Assembly: GCF_016597725.1 (NCBI RefSeq)
Contig: NZ_VCGY01000003.1
Coordinates: forward strand, 496,001-560,000
DNA: 64,000 bases
Reading direction: 5' to 3'
Origin: Marinobacter sp. 1-4A
GTDB lineage: Bacteria; Pseudomonadota; Gammaproteobacteria; Pseudomonadales; Oleiphilaceae
Under the pieces are notes generated by a model. The model saw only the letters and a list, made by a program, of their open reading frames with translations. It was not told the DNA's origin and did no database searches. Numbering within the stretch: position 1 is the stretch's first letter; every line of letters begins with the position of its first letter. Of the stretch, positions 10,010 through 21,093 are shown piece by piece. A program made the position numbers and the translations under genes.

Positions 10010-11812
10010 TCACGCGGGACTATCATCCTCACTGTGCTGTTGCTGCATCCACAATCTGGCGTAGTAGCCATTCAGTGCCAGCAACTCACTGTGACCACCG
10101 CTTTCTACAATACGGCCATGATCCATTACAAGAATCGTGTCGGCATCGCGCACTGTGGATAAGCGGTGGGCGATAACCAGTGTTGTGCGCTGCCTGCTGA
10201 CTTCGTTCAGTGCATCCAGAATCGCCTGCTCGGAAATGGAATCCAGTGAAGAAGTCGCTTCATCCAGGATCAGCAACGGCGGGTTTTTCAGAAGTACCCG
10301 GGCAATAGCAACCCGCTGTTTTTCACCACCGGAGAGTTTCAAACCACGCTCGCCCACTTTGGTATCGTAACCCTCTGGCAAGCTGCGGATGAAGTCGTCC
10401 AAACGCGCCTGTTTCGCGGCGTGATGGACCTCCGCCTCGGTGGCCTCTGGTTTACCGTATGCGATGTTACTGTACAAAGTGTCGTTGAACAGAACGGTAT
10501 CCTGCGGAACCACACCGATGGCAGAGCGCAGGCTGTCCTGACTAATCTCGCGAATATTCTGGCCATCAATGGAAATGCTGCCCTTACTCACATCAAAAAA
10601 GCGGAATAGCAGACGAGCGAGGGTGGATTTACCGGCACCGCTGGCACCTACAACCGCAACTGTGTGCCCTGCGGGAATCGTGAAGTCCACATTTTGGAGA
10701 ATTGGCCGATCTTCACGATAGGCAAAATGCACGTGATGAAAACCTATCTCGCCTTTATCCACTTTTAGCTCGGGAGCTCCGGGAACGTCTTCAATTACCG
10801 GCGATTCACCGAGCAAACCAAACAGACGCTCCACATTTACCAACGACTGACGAATTTCCCGGTACACAAAACCCAGAGCATTCAACGGAATAAACAGTTG
10901 AAGCAGGTAAGCGTTGATCATGGTGAAGTCACCCAGAGTTATTTCGCCACTGGCGACTTCCCTTACTGCCATCACCATCATGGTAATCATGGCCAAACCA
11001 ATGATCAGCGCCTGCCCGGAATTAAGCGCAGCTAGAGACAGGCGATTTTTCAGCCGTGCCTTCTCCCAGCCTTCCAGATTCTCGTCGTAAAGTTCAGCTT
11101 CAAATGTTTCGTTATTGAAGTACTTCACGGTTTCATAATTGAGCAAACTGTCGATGGCGCGAGAATTGGACTGGTTATCCCGGGCGTTGGCCTCACGAAC
11201 GAACTGGGTGCGCCACTCGGTGACCCTGATCGAAAAAACCACATACACCACCACCGCGATGAGGATGGCAAATACATAGCTGGCATTGAACGCCACAAAC
11301 AAAATGCCTGCCACCAACAATATTTCCAGCAGGGTAGGCACTATGTTGAATAGGGTAAAACGTAGCAGGAAGCTGATCCCGGTGGTGCCCCGCTCTATGT
11401 CTCTGGCTAGCCCTCCGGTTTTGCGATCAAGATGGAACGCCAGTTCCCGGTCGTGCAGATGGCGAAACACCCTTAGCGACACCCGCCGCATGGCACGTTC
11501 GGCGACCCGTGCAAACACGGCATCCCGCAGTTCACCGAATAAGGTGCTGCCAAACCGTAACATGCCATAGGCGACCACCAGCACTACAGGTATCCACAAC
11601 AACAGTTCGCCCTCTCGGCCTTGATCGAGATAGTCGACTATGTATTTCAATGCCACCGGAGTTGCGACGGTTGCCAGCTTTGCCAGTATCAGGAAAGCTA
11701 TAGATAGAGCTACTCGGCCGCGAAATTCAGCGAGATAGGGCCAAAGCCCAGCGATGACCTTCCAATCCGGTTTGTGGTGTTGCGGGTAATCACTGTCGGC
11801 GTAGGCTCTCAC
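10010..11812 (-). CDS. ABC exporter, Atm1/HMT1-like fused permease-ATPase
   Basis: This is a half-size type IV ABC exporter, one membrane domain fused to one ATPase, expected to homodimerise in the inner membrane. The membrane domain includes FLILAKLATVATPVALKYIV; the ATPase has Walker A VVGASGAGKSTLARL, signature LSGGEKQRVAIAR, Walker B LLILDEATSSLD and the H-loop VIAHRLSTV. Sequence style matches the Atm1/heavy-metal-tolerance branch (C-terminal NGYYARLWMQQQ), but the substrate cannot be read. The GTG at 11812 (MRAYADSDYPQHHKPDW, 600 aa) is preferred because AAAGGA lies 10 nt upstream; a longer GTG start at 11884 (624 aa) has poor spacing. It is divergent from the next exporter gene. Confidence 0.85.
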   Translation of the reverse strand: MRAYADSDYPQHHKPDWKVIAGLWPYLAEFRGRVALSIAFLILAKLATVATPVALKYIVDYLDQGREGELLLWIPVVLVVAYGMLRFGSTLFGELRDAVFARVAERAMRRVSLRVFRHLHDRELAFHLDRKTGGLARDIERGTTGISFLLRFTLFNIVPTLLEILLVAGILFVAFNASYVFAILIAVVVYVVFSIRVTEWRTQFVREANARDNQSNSRAIDSLLNYETVKYFNNETFEAELYDENLEGWEKARLKNRLSLAALNSGQALIIGLAMITMMVMAVREVASGEITLGDFTMINAYLLQLFIPLNALGFVYREIRQSLVNVERLFGLLGESPVIEDVPGAPELKVDKGEIGFHHVHFAYREDRPILQNVDFTIPAGHTVAVVGASGAGKSTLARLLFRFFDVSKGSISIDGQNIREISQDSLRSAIGVVPQDTVLFNDTLYSNIAYGKPEATEAEVHHAAKQARLDDFIRSLPEGYDTKVGERGLKLSGGEKQRVAIARVLLKNPPLLILDEATSSLDSISEQAILDALNEVSRQRTTLVIAHRLSTVRDADTILVMDHGRIVESGGHSELLALNGYYARLWMQQQHSEDDSPA

Positions 11813-11970
11813 AGTTGCTGGTTCCTTTGTTTCCGGAATGGGTATGTAACGGGTAACGGGTGCTGGAGCGCAGTGGTTTCTCACCCTGCGCTACTCTGAC
11901 TGTATGATAAGTCTCTTCTTCAAGAGTAACCGTATAGCTGGCCAAGTCTACAGCAGTCAGGAGGCACACT

Positions 11971-13728
11971 ATCAAAACCCGTCATCGGCAGGCCCTTAAA
12001 CTGGTCATCGGATTTATAAGCCCCTATCGCAAAGCGGTTGCAGGCGCTCTGGTCGCGCTTATTATTACTGCCGGTATCACGCTTGGGCTGGGCCAAGGTC
12101 TGCGGATTTTGGTCGATCAAGGCCTGGCCACAGCATCTCCCGGTAACCTAGCAAGCGCCATGGGGTTGTTTTTCATCTTAGTGCTGGGGCTGGCGTTTGG
12201 CTCTTTCGCACGCTTTTATTTAGTGTCCTGGATCGGTGAACGGGTGGTGGCGGATATCCGTAAGCAAGTGTTCAACCACCTGATCGACCTGCATCCCGGT
12301 TTTTTTGAGCAGAACCGCGCGCTCGAAATTCAGTCCCGGTTTACTGCCGACACTACGGTTCTGCAATCGGTCATAGGCTCTACCGTTTCCATCGCGCTGC
12401 GCAATGCACTGATGCTGATGGGCGGGCTGATCTTACTGTTCATCACCAATGCCAAACTGGCTGGCATCATTCTTTTAGGCTTTCCTCTGGTTATCGTGCC
12501 GATCCTGTTTTTCGGTCGGCGAGTTCGGCAACTTTCACGGCTCAGCCAAGACAGAGTGGCGGATGTGGGTAGCTACGTAGGCGAGAACCTCACACAAATC
12601 AAAACTGTGCAGGCCTTTAACCATCAGCCCCATTCTCGGCGTTTTTTTGCAGATGTTTCTGAACGCGCCTTCGATATTGCTCGCGCTCGCATACAGCAGC
12701 GCGCCTGGCTGACTACCATAGCCATTTCTCTGGTGATGGGAGCTGTTGGGGTTGTGATCTGGATTGGCGGTCTTGATGTTATTCACGGCCGCATTACTCC
12801 TGGGGAACTCGCAGCCTTCGTGTTTTACAGCCTTTTGGTGGGCGTTGCAGCCGGCGCTATCAGCGAAGTTATAGGCGAACTGCAAAGAGCGGCTGGTTCC
12901 GCCGCGCGGCTTTTCGAATTGCTACAAACGGAACCCGAGTTTGACCGTCCTGCAAGCCTAACAAACGAATTTCCAAAGCCCGTCACTGGTGCTATTGCCA
13001 TTAAAAACCTGACTTTCAGTTACCCCGGCCGCCGCGAGCACCCGGCGCTCACCGATATTTGCTTGGATGTCCGCGCCGGGGAAACCCTTGCTTTGGTTGG
13101 CCCCTCAGGTGCCGGTAAATCCACGCTATTCGATCTGCTTTTATATTTCTATCAGCCCAACAGCGGCACAATCCACATCGACGGCACGGACAGTGCCACG
13201 GTTTCTCTGGAGGCGCTACGCAGTTGCTTTTCACTGGTGCCCCAAAACCCCGCTCTGTTCCATGGCACCGTTGCAGACAACATCCGTTATGCGCGCCCGG
13301 ATGCCAGTCAGGCCGATGTTGAACATGCCGCTCGTATTGCTCATGCCCATGAATTTATAGAGAAGCTGCCAGAAGGCTATCTTACTCAGCTTGGCGATGC
13401 GGGGCTTGGGCTCTCAGGTGGTCAAAAGCAACGGCTGGCCATAGCACGCGCGCTGCTTGCAGACGCGCCCATACTGTTGCTAGACGAAGCCACCAGCGCA
13501 TTGGATGCAGAAAGTGAAAGCCTGATCCAGCAAGCCATGCCAGCGCTTACCTCCGGTAGGACCACCTTAGTCATTGCCCATAGACTAGCCACCGTTAGAG
13601 ATGCTGACCGCATCGCGGTTCTGGATCAGGGCAGGTTGCTGGCGGTTGGTACACACAGTGAATTGATTCAACAAAATGAGCTGTACCGGCGCCTTGCTGC
13701 GCTGCAGTTCCGGGAGCAACCGGCATAA
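11971..13728 (+). CDS. ABC exporter, MsbA-like fused permease-ATPase, apparent AUC start
   Basis: This is a second half-size ABC exporter with Walker A LVGPSGAGKSTLFDL, signature LSGGQKQRLAIAR, Walker B ILLLDEATSALD and H-loop VIAHRLATV. The first ordinary start codon is TTG at 12109, but coding similarity continues upstream in frame: the segment KAVAGALVALIITAGITLG is an obvious first transmembrane helix. A perfect AGGAGG (11959-11964) stands 6 nt before an ATC at 11971 that would begin xKTRHRQALKLVIGF, giving 585 aa. I therefore start the gene at this non-canonical codon. CTG at 11938 is an alternative. The transported substrate is unknown. Confidence 0.75.
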   Translation: MKTRHRQALKLVIGFISPYRKAVAGALVALIITAGITLGLGQGLRILVDQGLATASPGNLASAMGLFFILVLGLAFGSFARFYLVSWIGERVVADIRKQVFNHLIDLHPGFFEQNRALEIQSRFTADTTVLQSVIGSTVSIALRNALMLMGGLILLFITNAKLAGIILLGFPLVIVPILFFGRRVRQLSRLSQDRVADVGSYVGENLTQIKTVQAFNHQPHSRRFFADVSERAFDIARARIQQRAWLTTIAISLVMGAVGVVIWIGGLDVIHGRITPGELAAFVFYSLLVGVAAGAISEVIGELQRAAGSAARLFELLQTEPEFDRPASLTNEFPKPVTGAIAIKNLTFSYPGRREHPALTDICLDVRAGETLALVGPSGAGKSTLFDLLLYFYQPNSGTIHIDGTDSATVSLEALRSCFSLVPQNPALFHGTVADNIRYARPDASQADVEHAARIAHAHEFIEKLPEGYLTQLGDAGLGLSGGQKQRLAIARALLADAPILLLDEATSALDAESESLIQQAMPALTSGRTTLVIAHRLATVRDADRIAVLDQGRLLAVGTHSELIQQNELYRRLAALQFREQPA

Positions 13729-13818
13729 TATTAGGTGTCGTCAATTTGTGTCAGGCCCCGCTACTCCCTACACTGTTAAACGAGATTGATAAATCAGAGA
13801 CACAGGGAGAAAGGCAAA

Positions 13819-15096
13819 GTGAGCAATAAAGAATTGCAGGCCCTCAAAGAACGTTATGTTGCAGCAGGTGCGGCGAGTCCCAATGAACAGTTTGCCGACC
13901 ATGCAACCAATTCTGAACTCTGGGACGCAGACGGCAATCGTATGATCGATTTTGCCGGTGGTATTGGTGTACTCAACATTGGTCACCGACACCCGAAAGT
14001 GGTTGAGGCGGTAAAAGCCCAACTGGATAAGCTGATGCATACCTGTCAAACGGTTATGCCCTACGAGGGCTACGTACGTCTGGCGCAGAAGCTGAGCGAA
14101 GTAACTCCGGTTAAAGGCCACGCCAAAGTTATGCTGGCCAACTCCGGTGCCGAAGCACTCGAGAACGCACTAAAGATCGCCCGTGCAGCCACTGGCCGCA
14201 CCAACGTAATCTGCTTCAACGGCGGCTATCATGGCCGTACCTTCATGACCATGGCCATGAACGGCAAAGCGGCACCTTACCAAACGGATTTCGGCCCCAT
14301 GCCCGGTAGCGTATACCGTGCACCCTATCCGGTGCCCTATCACGGTGTGACGGAAGAGGACGCTCTGCGTGGTTTGGAAATGACCATGAAGGCAGATTCT
14401 CCAGCAAATCAAACCGCCGCGATCGTGCTTGAGCCGGTACTAGGCGAGGGCGGTTTTTACGCGGCACCCGCTAGCTTCCTTAAAGCACTTCGGAAGATCT
14501 GTGACGACAACGGCATCCTGCTGATTATAGATGAAGTCCAAAGCGGCTTTGGCCGTACCGGCAAAATGTTCGCCCTTGAGCACAGCGGTGTTGAAGCCGA
14601 CATTATTACCATGGCCAAGAGTATGGCCGATGGCATGCCCATTTCGGCGATTGTTGGTACAGACAAAGTTATGGATTCGTCTGGCCCCAACTCCTTAGGC
14701 GGTACCTACACAGGCAGCCCGACAGCCTGTGCGGCGGCCTTAGCCGTGTTCGAGGTGTTCAAAGATGAAGATATTCTTGGCAAGAGCCTAAGCTTGGGTG
14801 AGAAGCTCAACCGGCGCTTTACCCAATGGCAAGAGCAGTTCACCCACGTGGATAACGTGCGCGGCCTAGGCCCCATGGCAGCATTCGAGTTGGTTGAAAG
14901 CAAAGAAAGCCGTAAGCCGATGCCGGAACTGGCTGCTGCAATCACCAAGAAAGCGAAAGAGAAGGGTCTGATCCTTCTTAGCTGTGGCATGTATGGCAAC
15001 ACGCTGCGCTTCCTGATGCCTGTCACCATTGAGGATACTATTCTTGATGAAGGTTTGGCGATTGTTGAAGAGTGCTTGAAAGAAGCTGGCGCTTAA
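13819..15096 (+). CDS. gabT: 4-aminobutyrate (or 5-aminovalerate) aminotransferase
   Basis: This is a PLP-dependent class III aminotransferase that transfers the amino group of GABA to 2-oxoglutarate, giving succinate semialdehyde and glutamate. The PLP lysine is in TMAKSMADGMPISAIVG, the conserved aspartate in LLIIDEVQSGFGRTG, and the N-terminal FAGGIGVLNIGHRHP block is typical. From the GTG at 13819 (AGGGAGAAAGG just upstream) the product is 425 aa, matching E. coli GabT (426 aa); an upstream start at 13786 would add 11 atypical residues. No gabD lies beside it. DavT (5-aminovalerate) specificity cannot be excluded. A clear terminator follows. Confidence 0.93.
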   Translation: MSNKELQALKERYVAAGAASPNEQFADHATNSELWDADGNRMIDFAGGIGVLNIGHRHPKVVEAVKAQLDKLMHTCQTVMPYEGYVRLAQKLSEVTPVKGHAKVMLANSGAEALENALKIARAATGRTNVICFNGGYHGRTFMTMAMNGKAAPYQTDFGPMPGSVYRAPYPVPYHGVTEEDALRGLEMTMKADSPANQTAAIVLEPVLGEGGFYAAPASFLKALRKICDDNGILLIIDEVQSGFGRTGKMFALEHSGVEADIITMAKSMADGMPISAIVGTDKVMDSSGPNSLGGTYTGSPTACAAALAVFEVFKDEDILGKSLSLGEKLNRRFTQWQEQFTHVDNVRGLGPMAAFELVESKESRKPMPELAAAITKKAKEKGLILLSCGMYGNTLRFLMPVTIEDTILDEGLAIVEECLKEAGA

Positions 15097-15122
15097 CACA
15101 AACCCTTTCGTTTTGTGTAATG

Positions 15123-15152
15123 AAAACCGAGCCTCCGGGTTCGGTTTTTTTA
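15123..15152 (+). terminator. Rho-independent terminator after gabT
   Basis: AAAACCGA pairs with TCGGTTTT around a GCCTCCGGGT loop region (inner CC/GG extend the stem), followed by a run of T. It lies 27 bp past the gabT stop. Confidence 0.85.
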
Positions 15153-15202
15153 TGGTGTTCGTCGTATACTGCCCGGAGTAGTTTCACCAATCAGGCAGAA
15201 CC

Positions 15203-15961
15203 ATGACGACACCAAACACCACGTCCGCGCCCGATCACAAGCCCAGACCTTGGGTTGATCTGCTGGTCAGTATTATTATTCCCTCCGTTATTCTAATGAA
15301 GTTCAGTGGTGACCAGCATCTTGGTAGCGTTAACGCCCTTATTCTTGGCTTAGCCTTCCCGCTTGGCTGGGGCTTGTTTGAACTGATTCGCTACAAAAAG
15401 AAGAACTTCATCGCCTTGTTGGGCTTAATCAGTGTCGGGCTAACAGGCGGTATAGGCTTGCTAGAGCTCGATGCCGGTTGGCTTGCAATAAAAGAAGCAG
15501 CGGTTCCGGCGATTATTGGTCTGGCGGTGCTGGCTTCCACCCGCACCAAATACCCGTTGGTACGAACGCTTCTGTATAACCCGAACGTACTCGATGTGGA
15601 CAAGATTCAGGAAACTCTTGAAGAAAAAGAGCGTGTAGAAGAGTTTGAAGCGCGGCTACTGAATGCCAGTTACTTTTTCGCCGGCACCTTTTTGTTCTCA
15701 TCCATCATGAACTACTTGGTAGCCCGCTGGATTGTGGTCAGCCCTTCCGGTACTCAGGCTTTTAACGAAGAGCTTGGCAGGATGACTCTCGTGAGTTATC
15801 CAATGATTGCTATCCCGTCGATGGTGATGATGATGCTTATCTTCTATTACCTATGGAGAACCATCCGTCGTCTTACGGGTTATACACTAGAAGAAGTAAT
15901 GGCGCCTCACCTGGCGGAGAAGGAAAAAGCGAAATCCTCCGGCTCTTCTTCCGGTAAATAA
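15203..15961 (+). CDS. VC0807-like integral membrane protein
   Basis: This 252-aa membrane protein resembles the VC0807 family of small multi-spanning proteins of unknown function. I see about six hydrophobic segments, including WVDLLVSIIIPSVILMKF, ALILGLAFPLGWGLFELI, FIALLGLISVGLTGGIGLL and PMIAIPSMVMMMLIFYYLW, with a cytoplasm-like charged loop (DKIQETLEEKERVEEFEA) between the fourth and fifth. The C-terminus is lysine- and serine-rich. The start ATG follows CAGGCAGAACC. The gene stands alone between two terminators. No catalytic motif is visible; a transport role is only suggested by family placement. Confidence 0.75.
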   Translation: MTTPNTTSAPDHKPRPWVDLLVSIIIPSVILMKFSGDQHLGSVNALILGLAFPLGWGLFELIRYKKKNFIALLGLISVGLTGGIGLLELDAGWLAIKEAAVPAIIGLAVLASTRTKYPLVRTLLYNPNVLDVDKIQETLEEKERVEEFEARLLNASYFFAGTFLFSSIMNYLVARWIVVSPSGTQAFNEELGRMTLVSYPMIAIPSMVMMMLIFYYLWRTIRRLTGYTLEEVMAPHLAEKEKAKSSGSSSGK

Positions 15962-16000
15962 CGCTTTAATTCAATAACCTTTGCTGTTTTTCAGCAACAA

Positions 16001-16040
16001 AAAAAGGCGGCCAGAGTATCACTACTCTGGCCGCCTTTTT
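16001..16040. terminator. Bidirectional terminator between VC0807-like gene and gyrB
   Basis: A perfect 18-bp stem (AAAAAGGCGGCCAGAGTA with its complement) encloses a TCAC loop. It carries A-runs on one side and T-runs on the other, so it can terminate both converging genes. Confidence 0.93.
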
Positions 16041-16060
16041 TATCACCTATCCGAATACGA

Positions 16061-18511
<2,451 letters not shown>

Positions 18512-18553
18512 TCAAGCCGCATGTTTGCGGTGCAAAAGGTAGATAGGCCGGTT

Positions 18554-19687
18554 TTATTCTTCCTTCAATTTGCCATGTTCCACGTGGAACATTCGATAAT
18601 CGGGTATCTGGTTACCCTGCCACAAAGACTCCGGGTCGGGATGCTCAATAGCAGTAATAAATACCTGACAGCGTAATTCCTGTAACTTTCGAGCCAACAT
18701 GCTTTTGTGACTCTCATCCAGCTCGGCGTTAATATCATCAACCAAAAAGCTGACCTGCTTTCCGAGATCATTTAACACCATACTCTGGGCAATTTTCATC
18801 AAGATAACGAGGGTCTTTTGCTGGCCTCGGGAAAACGTCTCCGCTACCGGTCGTCCTTGAAACTTGATGCGGATATCTGCACGGTTTGGCCCATATAGGG
18901 TATGCCCCATGCGTGCTTCCTGCTCCCTATGACGGACAAGCACATCTGAAAGCGACTGGCTTGTGTCCCATCCGGGATAGAACTCTAGCTTTAGCCCGTT
19001 AGTCCAGCTCACATCAACTTCGTGAACCAAACCGTCGAAGGCGCTTTTGAATTGATCAAAAGCCTGTTTGCGAGCATCGCTTATCCGTTCGCTCAGTGCT
19101 ACGTATTGGGCATCCCAGATACGCAACATGGATTCGTCTAGTCTACCATTTCTCAGCGTTTGATTCCGCTGTGATGTAACTCTCTGGCACTGTTGCCAGC
19201 TTGATGCAAAGGAAGGTTCCACGTGGAACACTGCCCAATCCAAAAATTGCCGACGCTTTCCAGGTCCACCTGCTACGATGTCGAAAACGCCGGGATCAAT
19301 AACAGACACCGGCAAATGCATGGCAAGAGAAGAAAGACTTCGTACACTTTCTCCATCTACCCGAAGCGTCGTTTCCTTCTGAGATACGTCGCGTGAAATG
19401 CCGAGCCGATGAGCGAGCGCATTTTCTGTTACTTCATTACGCTCACTATCAAATCCATGGTCCAGCCCTCCAAATACTGTGAATCGTTGCTGTCCATGCT
19501 GGACAACGGCTTGATGCCTGTTTACCCGAAAAGATCGCCCAAGCCCAAGGTAGCCAATAGCTTCAAGTACGCTCGTCTTGCCACTGCCATTTTCGCCGTA
19601 CAACAAATTAAAAGACGGTGAAAACGAAATAGCTTCGGTAGGGGATAAGTTGCGAAAAAACTCGGTATGAAGTTTTACCAGCGCCAT
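18554..19687 (-). CDS. recF: DNA replication and repair protein RecF
   Basis: RecF is an SMC-like ATPase that, with RecO and RecR, loads RecA at single-strand gaps. Walker A is GENGSGKTSVLEAIGYLGLG, the signature FSRGQQKTLVILM and Walker B FLVDDINAELDE. I start at the ATG at 19687 (MALVKLHTEFFRN, 377 aa), which fits the family N-terminus; a TTG nine codons upstream is poor. Two parS-like palindromes are embedded in the gene and appear in the protein as FHVE (MFHVEH near the C-terminus and VFHVEPSF). The gene lies between gyrB and an AarF/UbiB-type kinase gene instead of directly after dnaN. Confidence 0.95.
   Translation of the reverse strand: MALVKLHTEFFRNLSPTEAISFSPSFNLLYGENGSGKTSVLEAIGYLGLGRSFRVNRHQAVVQHGQQRFTVFGGLDHGFDSERNEVTENALAHRLGISRDVSQKETTLRVDGESVRSLSSLAMHLPVSVIDPGVFDIVAGGPGKRRQFLDWAVFHVEPSFASSWQQCQRVTSQRNQTLRNGRLDESMLRIWDAQYVALSERISDARKQAFDQFKSAFDGLVHEVDVSWTNGLKLEFYPGWDTSQSLSDVLVRHREQEARMGHTLYGPNRADIRIKFQGRPVAETFSRGQQKTLVILMKIAQSMVLNDLGKQVSFLVDDINAELDESHKSMLARKLQELRCQVFITAIEHPDPESLWQGNQIPDYRMFHVEHGKLKEE
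18576..18591. promoter_or_regulatory. parS-like centromere site in the 3' end of recF
   Basis: The 16-bp palindrome TGTTCCACGTGGAACA matches the chromosomal parS consensus bound by ParB, as known from Pseudomonas and Bacillus. It lies inside the last codons of recF and is about 5.5 kb from oriC, where parS sites are expected. Spread of ParB from here would organise the origin for segregation. Confidence 0.88.
19215..19230. promoter_or_regulatory. Second parS-like site inside recF
   Basis: GGTTCCACGTGGAACA is the parS consensus with one outer base changed (read on the other strand it ends AACC, a variant I recall from Pseudomonas parS sites). It lies 639 bp from the first site and is also within recF. 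Confidence 0.83.
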
Positions 19688-19734
19688 AGAAAGCACAGCT
19701 CGTCGCGGCAGCAAGAGGAATGGAACACATCCAT

Positions 19735-19776
19735 GAAAAAAGGCAGCGTTTCACCGATTAGGTGAAACGCTGCCTT
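19735..19776 (-). terminator. Terminator between the AarF/UbiB-type gene and recF
   Basis: A perfect 16-bp stem (AAGGCAGCGTTTCACC) with a GATTA loop is followed on the minus strand by a T-run. It ends transcription from the dnaN-side genes before recF, which implies a separate promoter for recF-gyrB. Confidence 0.88.
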
Positions 19777-19811
19777 AGTGTACAAAACCGGGATGGTGAA
19801 GGCGACCGCCT

Positions 19812-21083
19812 TTAGTGGAGCATGTTTAAACGGTCATCCATAAATACATCCATTTCCGGCGCAAGAATGTGTACGTAGCGGTCAAAATACAAGAACTGCT
19901 TCAGAAGCAATGCAAACTCCCGTGGAAAGTGGAGGCCATGGCTCTCACCCACTTTGACCATATCCATAAGAATGCTGTTCACGTCATCTTCCGCCTGATC
20001 GGCTTGGTAAGGAACATGGTCAGGCACCATTTTATCCATCTGTTGGTACAACTTACGTAAATCGGCCGCCAAATCAGCAGCTTTCACTGTCTGGCTGGTG
20101 ATACCTATACGAATCATTGCCTCGGCCATGCCGTCAAAATTGCCAACCATAACGGCCGAAATAAAATCACTCACTGCCTGCCAAGTGTCTGGTCGGATGC
20201 GGCCAACAATACCAAAATCGATAAAACCAACACGCCCGTCCTTCAACACCATTAAGTTGCCCGCATGCACATCAGCATGGAAAAACTCACACTGGGTTAA
20301 ACTGGAAAACCAGGTGTTCATCGCTGTAATCAGTGTGCGTTCAGGATCCTTTGCATAACCTCGAATGCTCTCCAAGTCGGTAAGGGGAACACCGTAAAAA
20401 CGTTCCATCGTCAGAATGTGTCGAGTGCTGCAATGTTCATAAACAACAGGAACAGTGGCATCTTCGTTGTGAGTATCGTGAAGGAAGTTTCGGAACACCT
20501 TTAGGTTGTTCGCTTCTTTGATGAAGTCGCATTCTTCCATCATGGTGCGCTGAATTTCCTCCACAATCCCGGATAAGGATGTCCAAGATAGCTTCGGTGC
20601 CAAGGTTTCGAGAACACGAGCCGAGAGATACAGGAAGTTCAAATCGGTGAGCAAGATATTCTCAACGCCCGGTTTCTGAACTTTGATCACAACATCTTCA
20701 CCGGTGATCAATCGAGCAGCGTGAACCTGCGCAATAGACGCTGAGGCGAGGGCTACTGGATCAATCTCGGAAAACACTTGGTCAATAGGGCGGTCCAGCT
20801 CTTGGCAAATGATCCGCTTAATAACACCAAACGGAAGATTAGGCGTTCGGTCAAGGCAATGCTGGAACTCTTCAACGTACTCTTTCGGGAAAAAGGTCGG
20901 TGAACTGGCTATAAACTGCCCCAACTTGATGTAGGTGGCACCCAACGATTCAAATGTCTCACGCAGTAAGCGCGGGGCAGGGGGGCGCTCCCCACCAACC
21001 CATTTGACACCGGTGCGGCCCAATACAGATAGTGTTTGTCCAATCCTGAAAACGCCTTTGATTCCGTTCGTTACGGTGCCCAT
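19812..21083 (-). CDS. AarF/ABC1/UbiB-family atypical kinase
   Basis: The 423-aa protein belongs to the ABC1/ADCK/UbiB family of kinase-like ATPases, often linked to ubiquinone biosynthesis or lipid homeostasis. Visible motifs are the KxGQ element YIKLGQFIASSPTFFP, the alanine-rich loop LASASIAQVHAARL, the ATP lysine in VVIKVQKPGV, the catalytic HADVHAGNLMV and the metal-binding FIDFGIVGRI. The true start is ATG 21083 behind AGGAGAGAATTG; a TTG one codon upstream is not needed. It lies only 10 bp after dnaN, so it is probably co-transcribed with dnaA-dnaN. It is unlikely to be the main UbiB, which normally sits in a ubiE-ubiJ-ubiB cluster. Confidence 0.85.
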   Translation of the reverse strand: MGTVTNGIKGVFRIGQTLSVLGRTGVKWVGGERPPAPRLLRETFESLGATYIKLGQFIASSPTFFPKEYVEEFQHCLDRTPNLPFGVIKRIICQELDRPIDQVFSEIDPVALASASIAQVHAARLITGEDVVIKVQKPGVENILLTDLNFLYLSARVLETLAPKLSWTSLSGIVEEIQRTMMEECDFIKEANNLKVFRNFLHDTHNEDATVPVVYEHCSTRHILTMERFYGVPLTDLESIRGYAKDPERTLITAMNTWFSSLTQCEFFHADVHAGNLMVLKDGRVGFIDFGIVGRIRPDTWQAVSDFISAVMVGNFDGMAEAMIRIGITSQTVKAADLAADLRKLYQQMDKMVPDHVPYQADQAEDDVNSILMDMVKVGESHGLHFPREFALLLKQFLYFDRYVHILAPEMDVFMDDRLNMLH

Positions 21084-21093
21084 CAATTCTCTC

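Noticed and set aside
9858..10064. 68-codon frame across the recD downstream gap
   Set aside because: It follows hairpin-rich repeat sequence and overlaps the end of the exporter gene; arginine-rich content is an artefact of the repeat.
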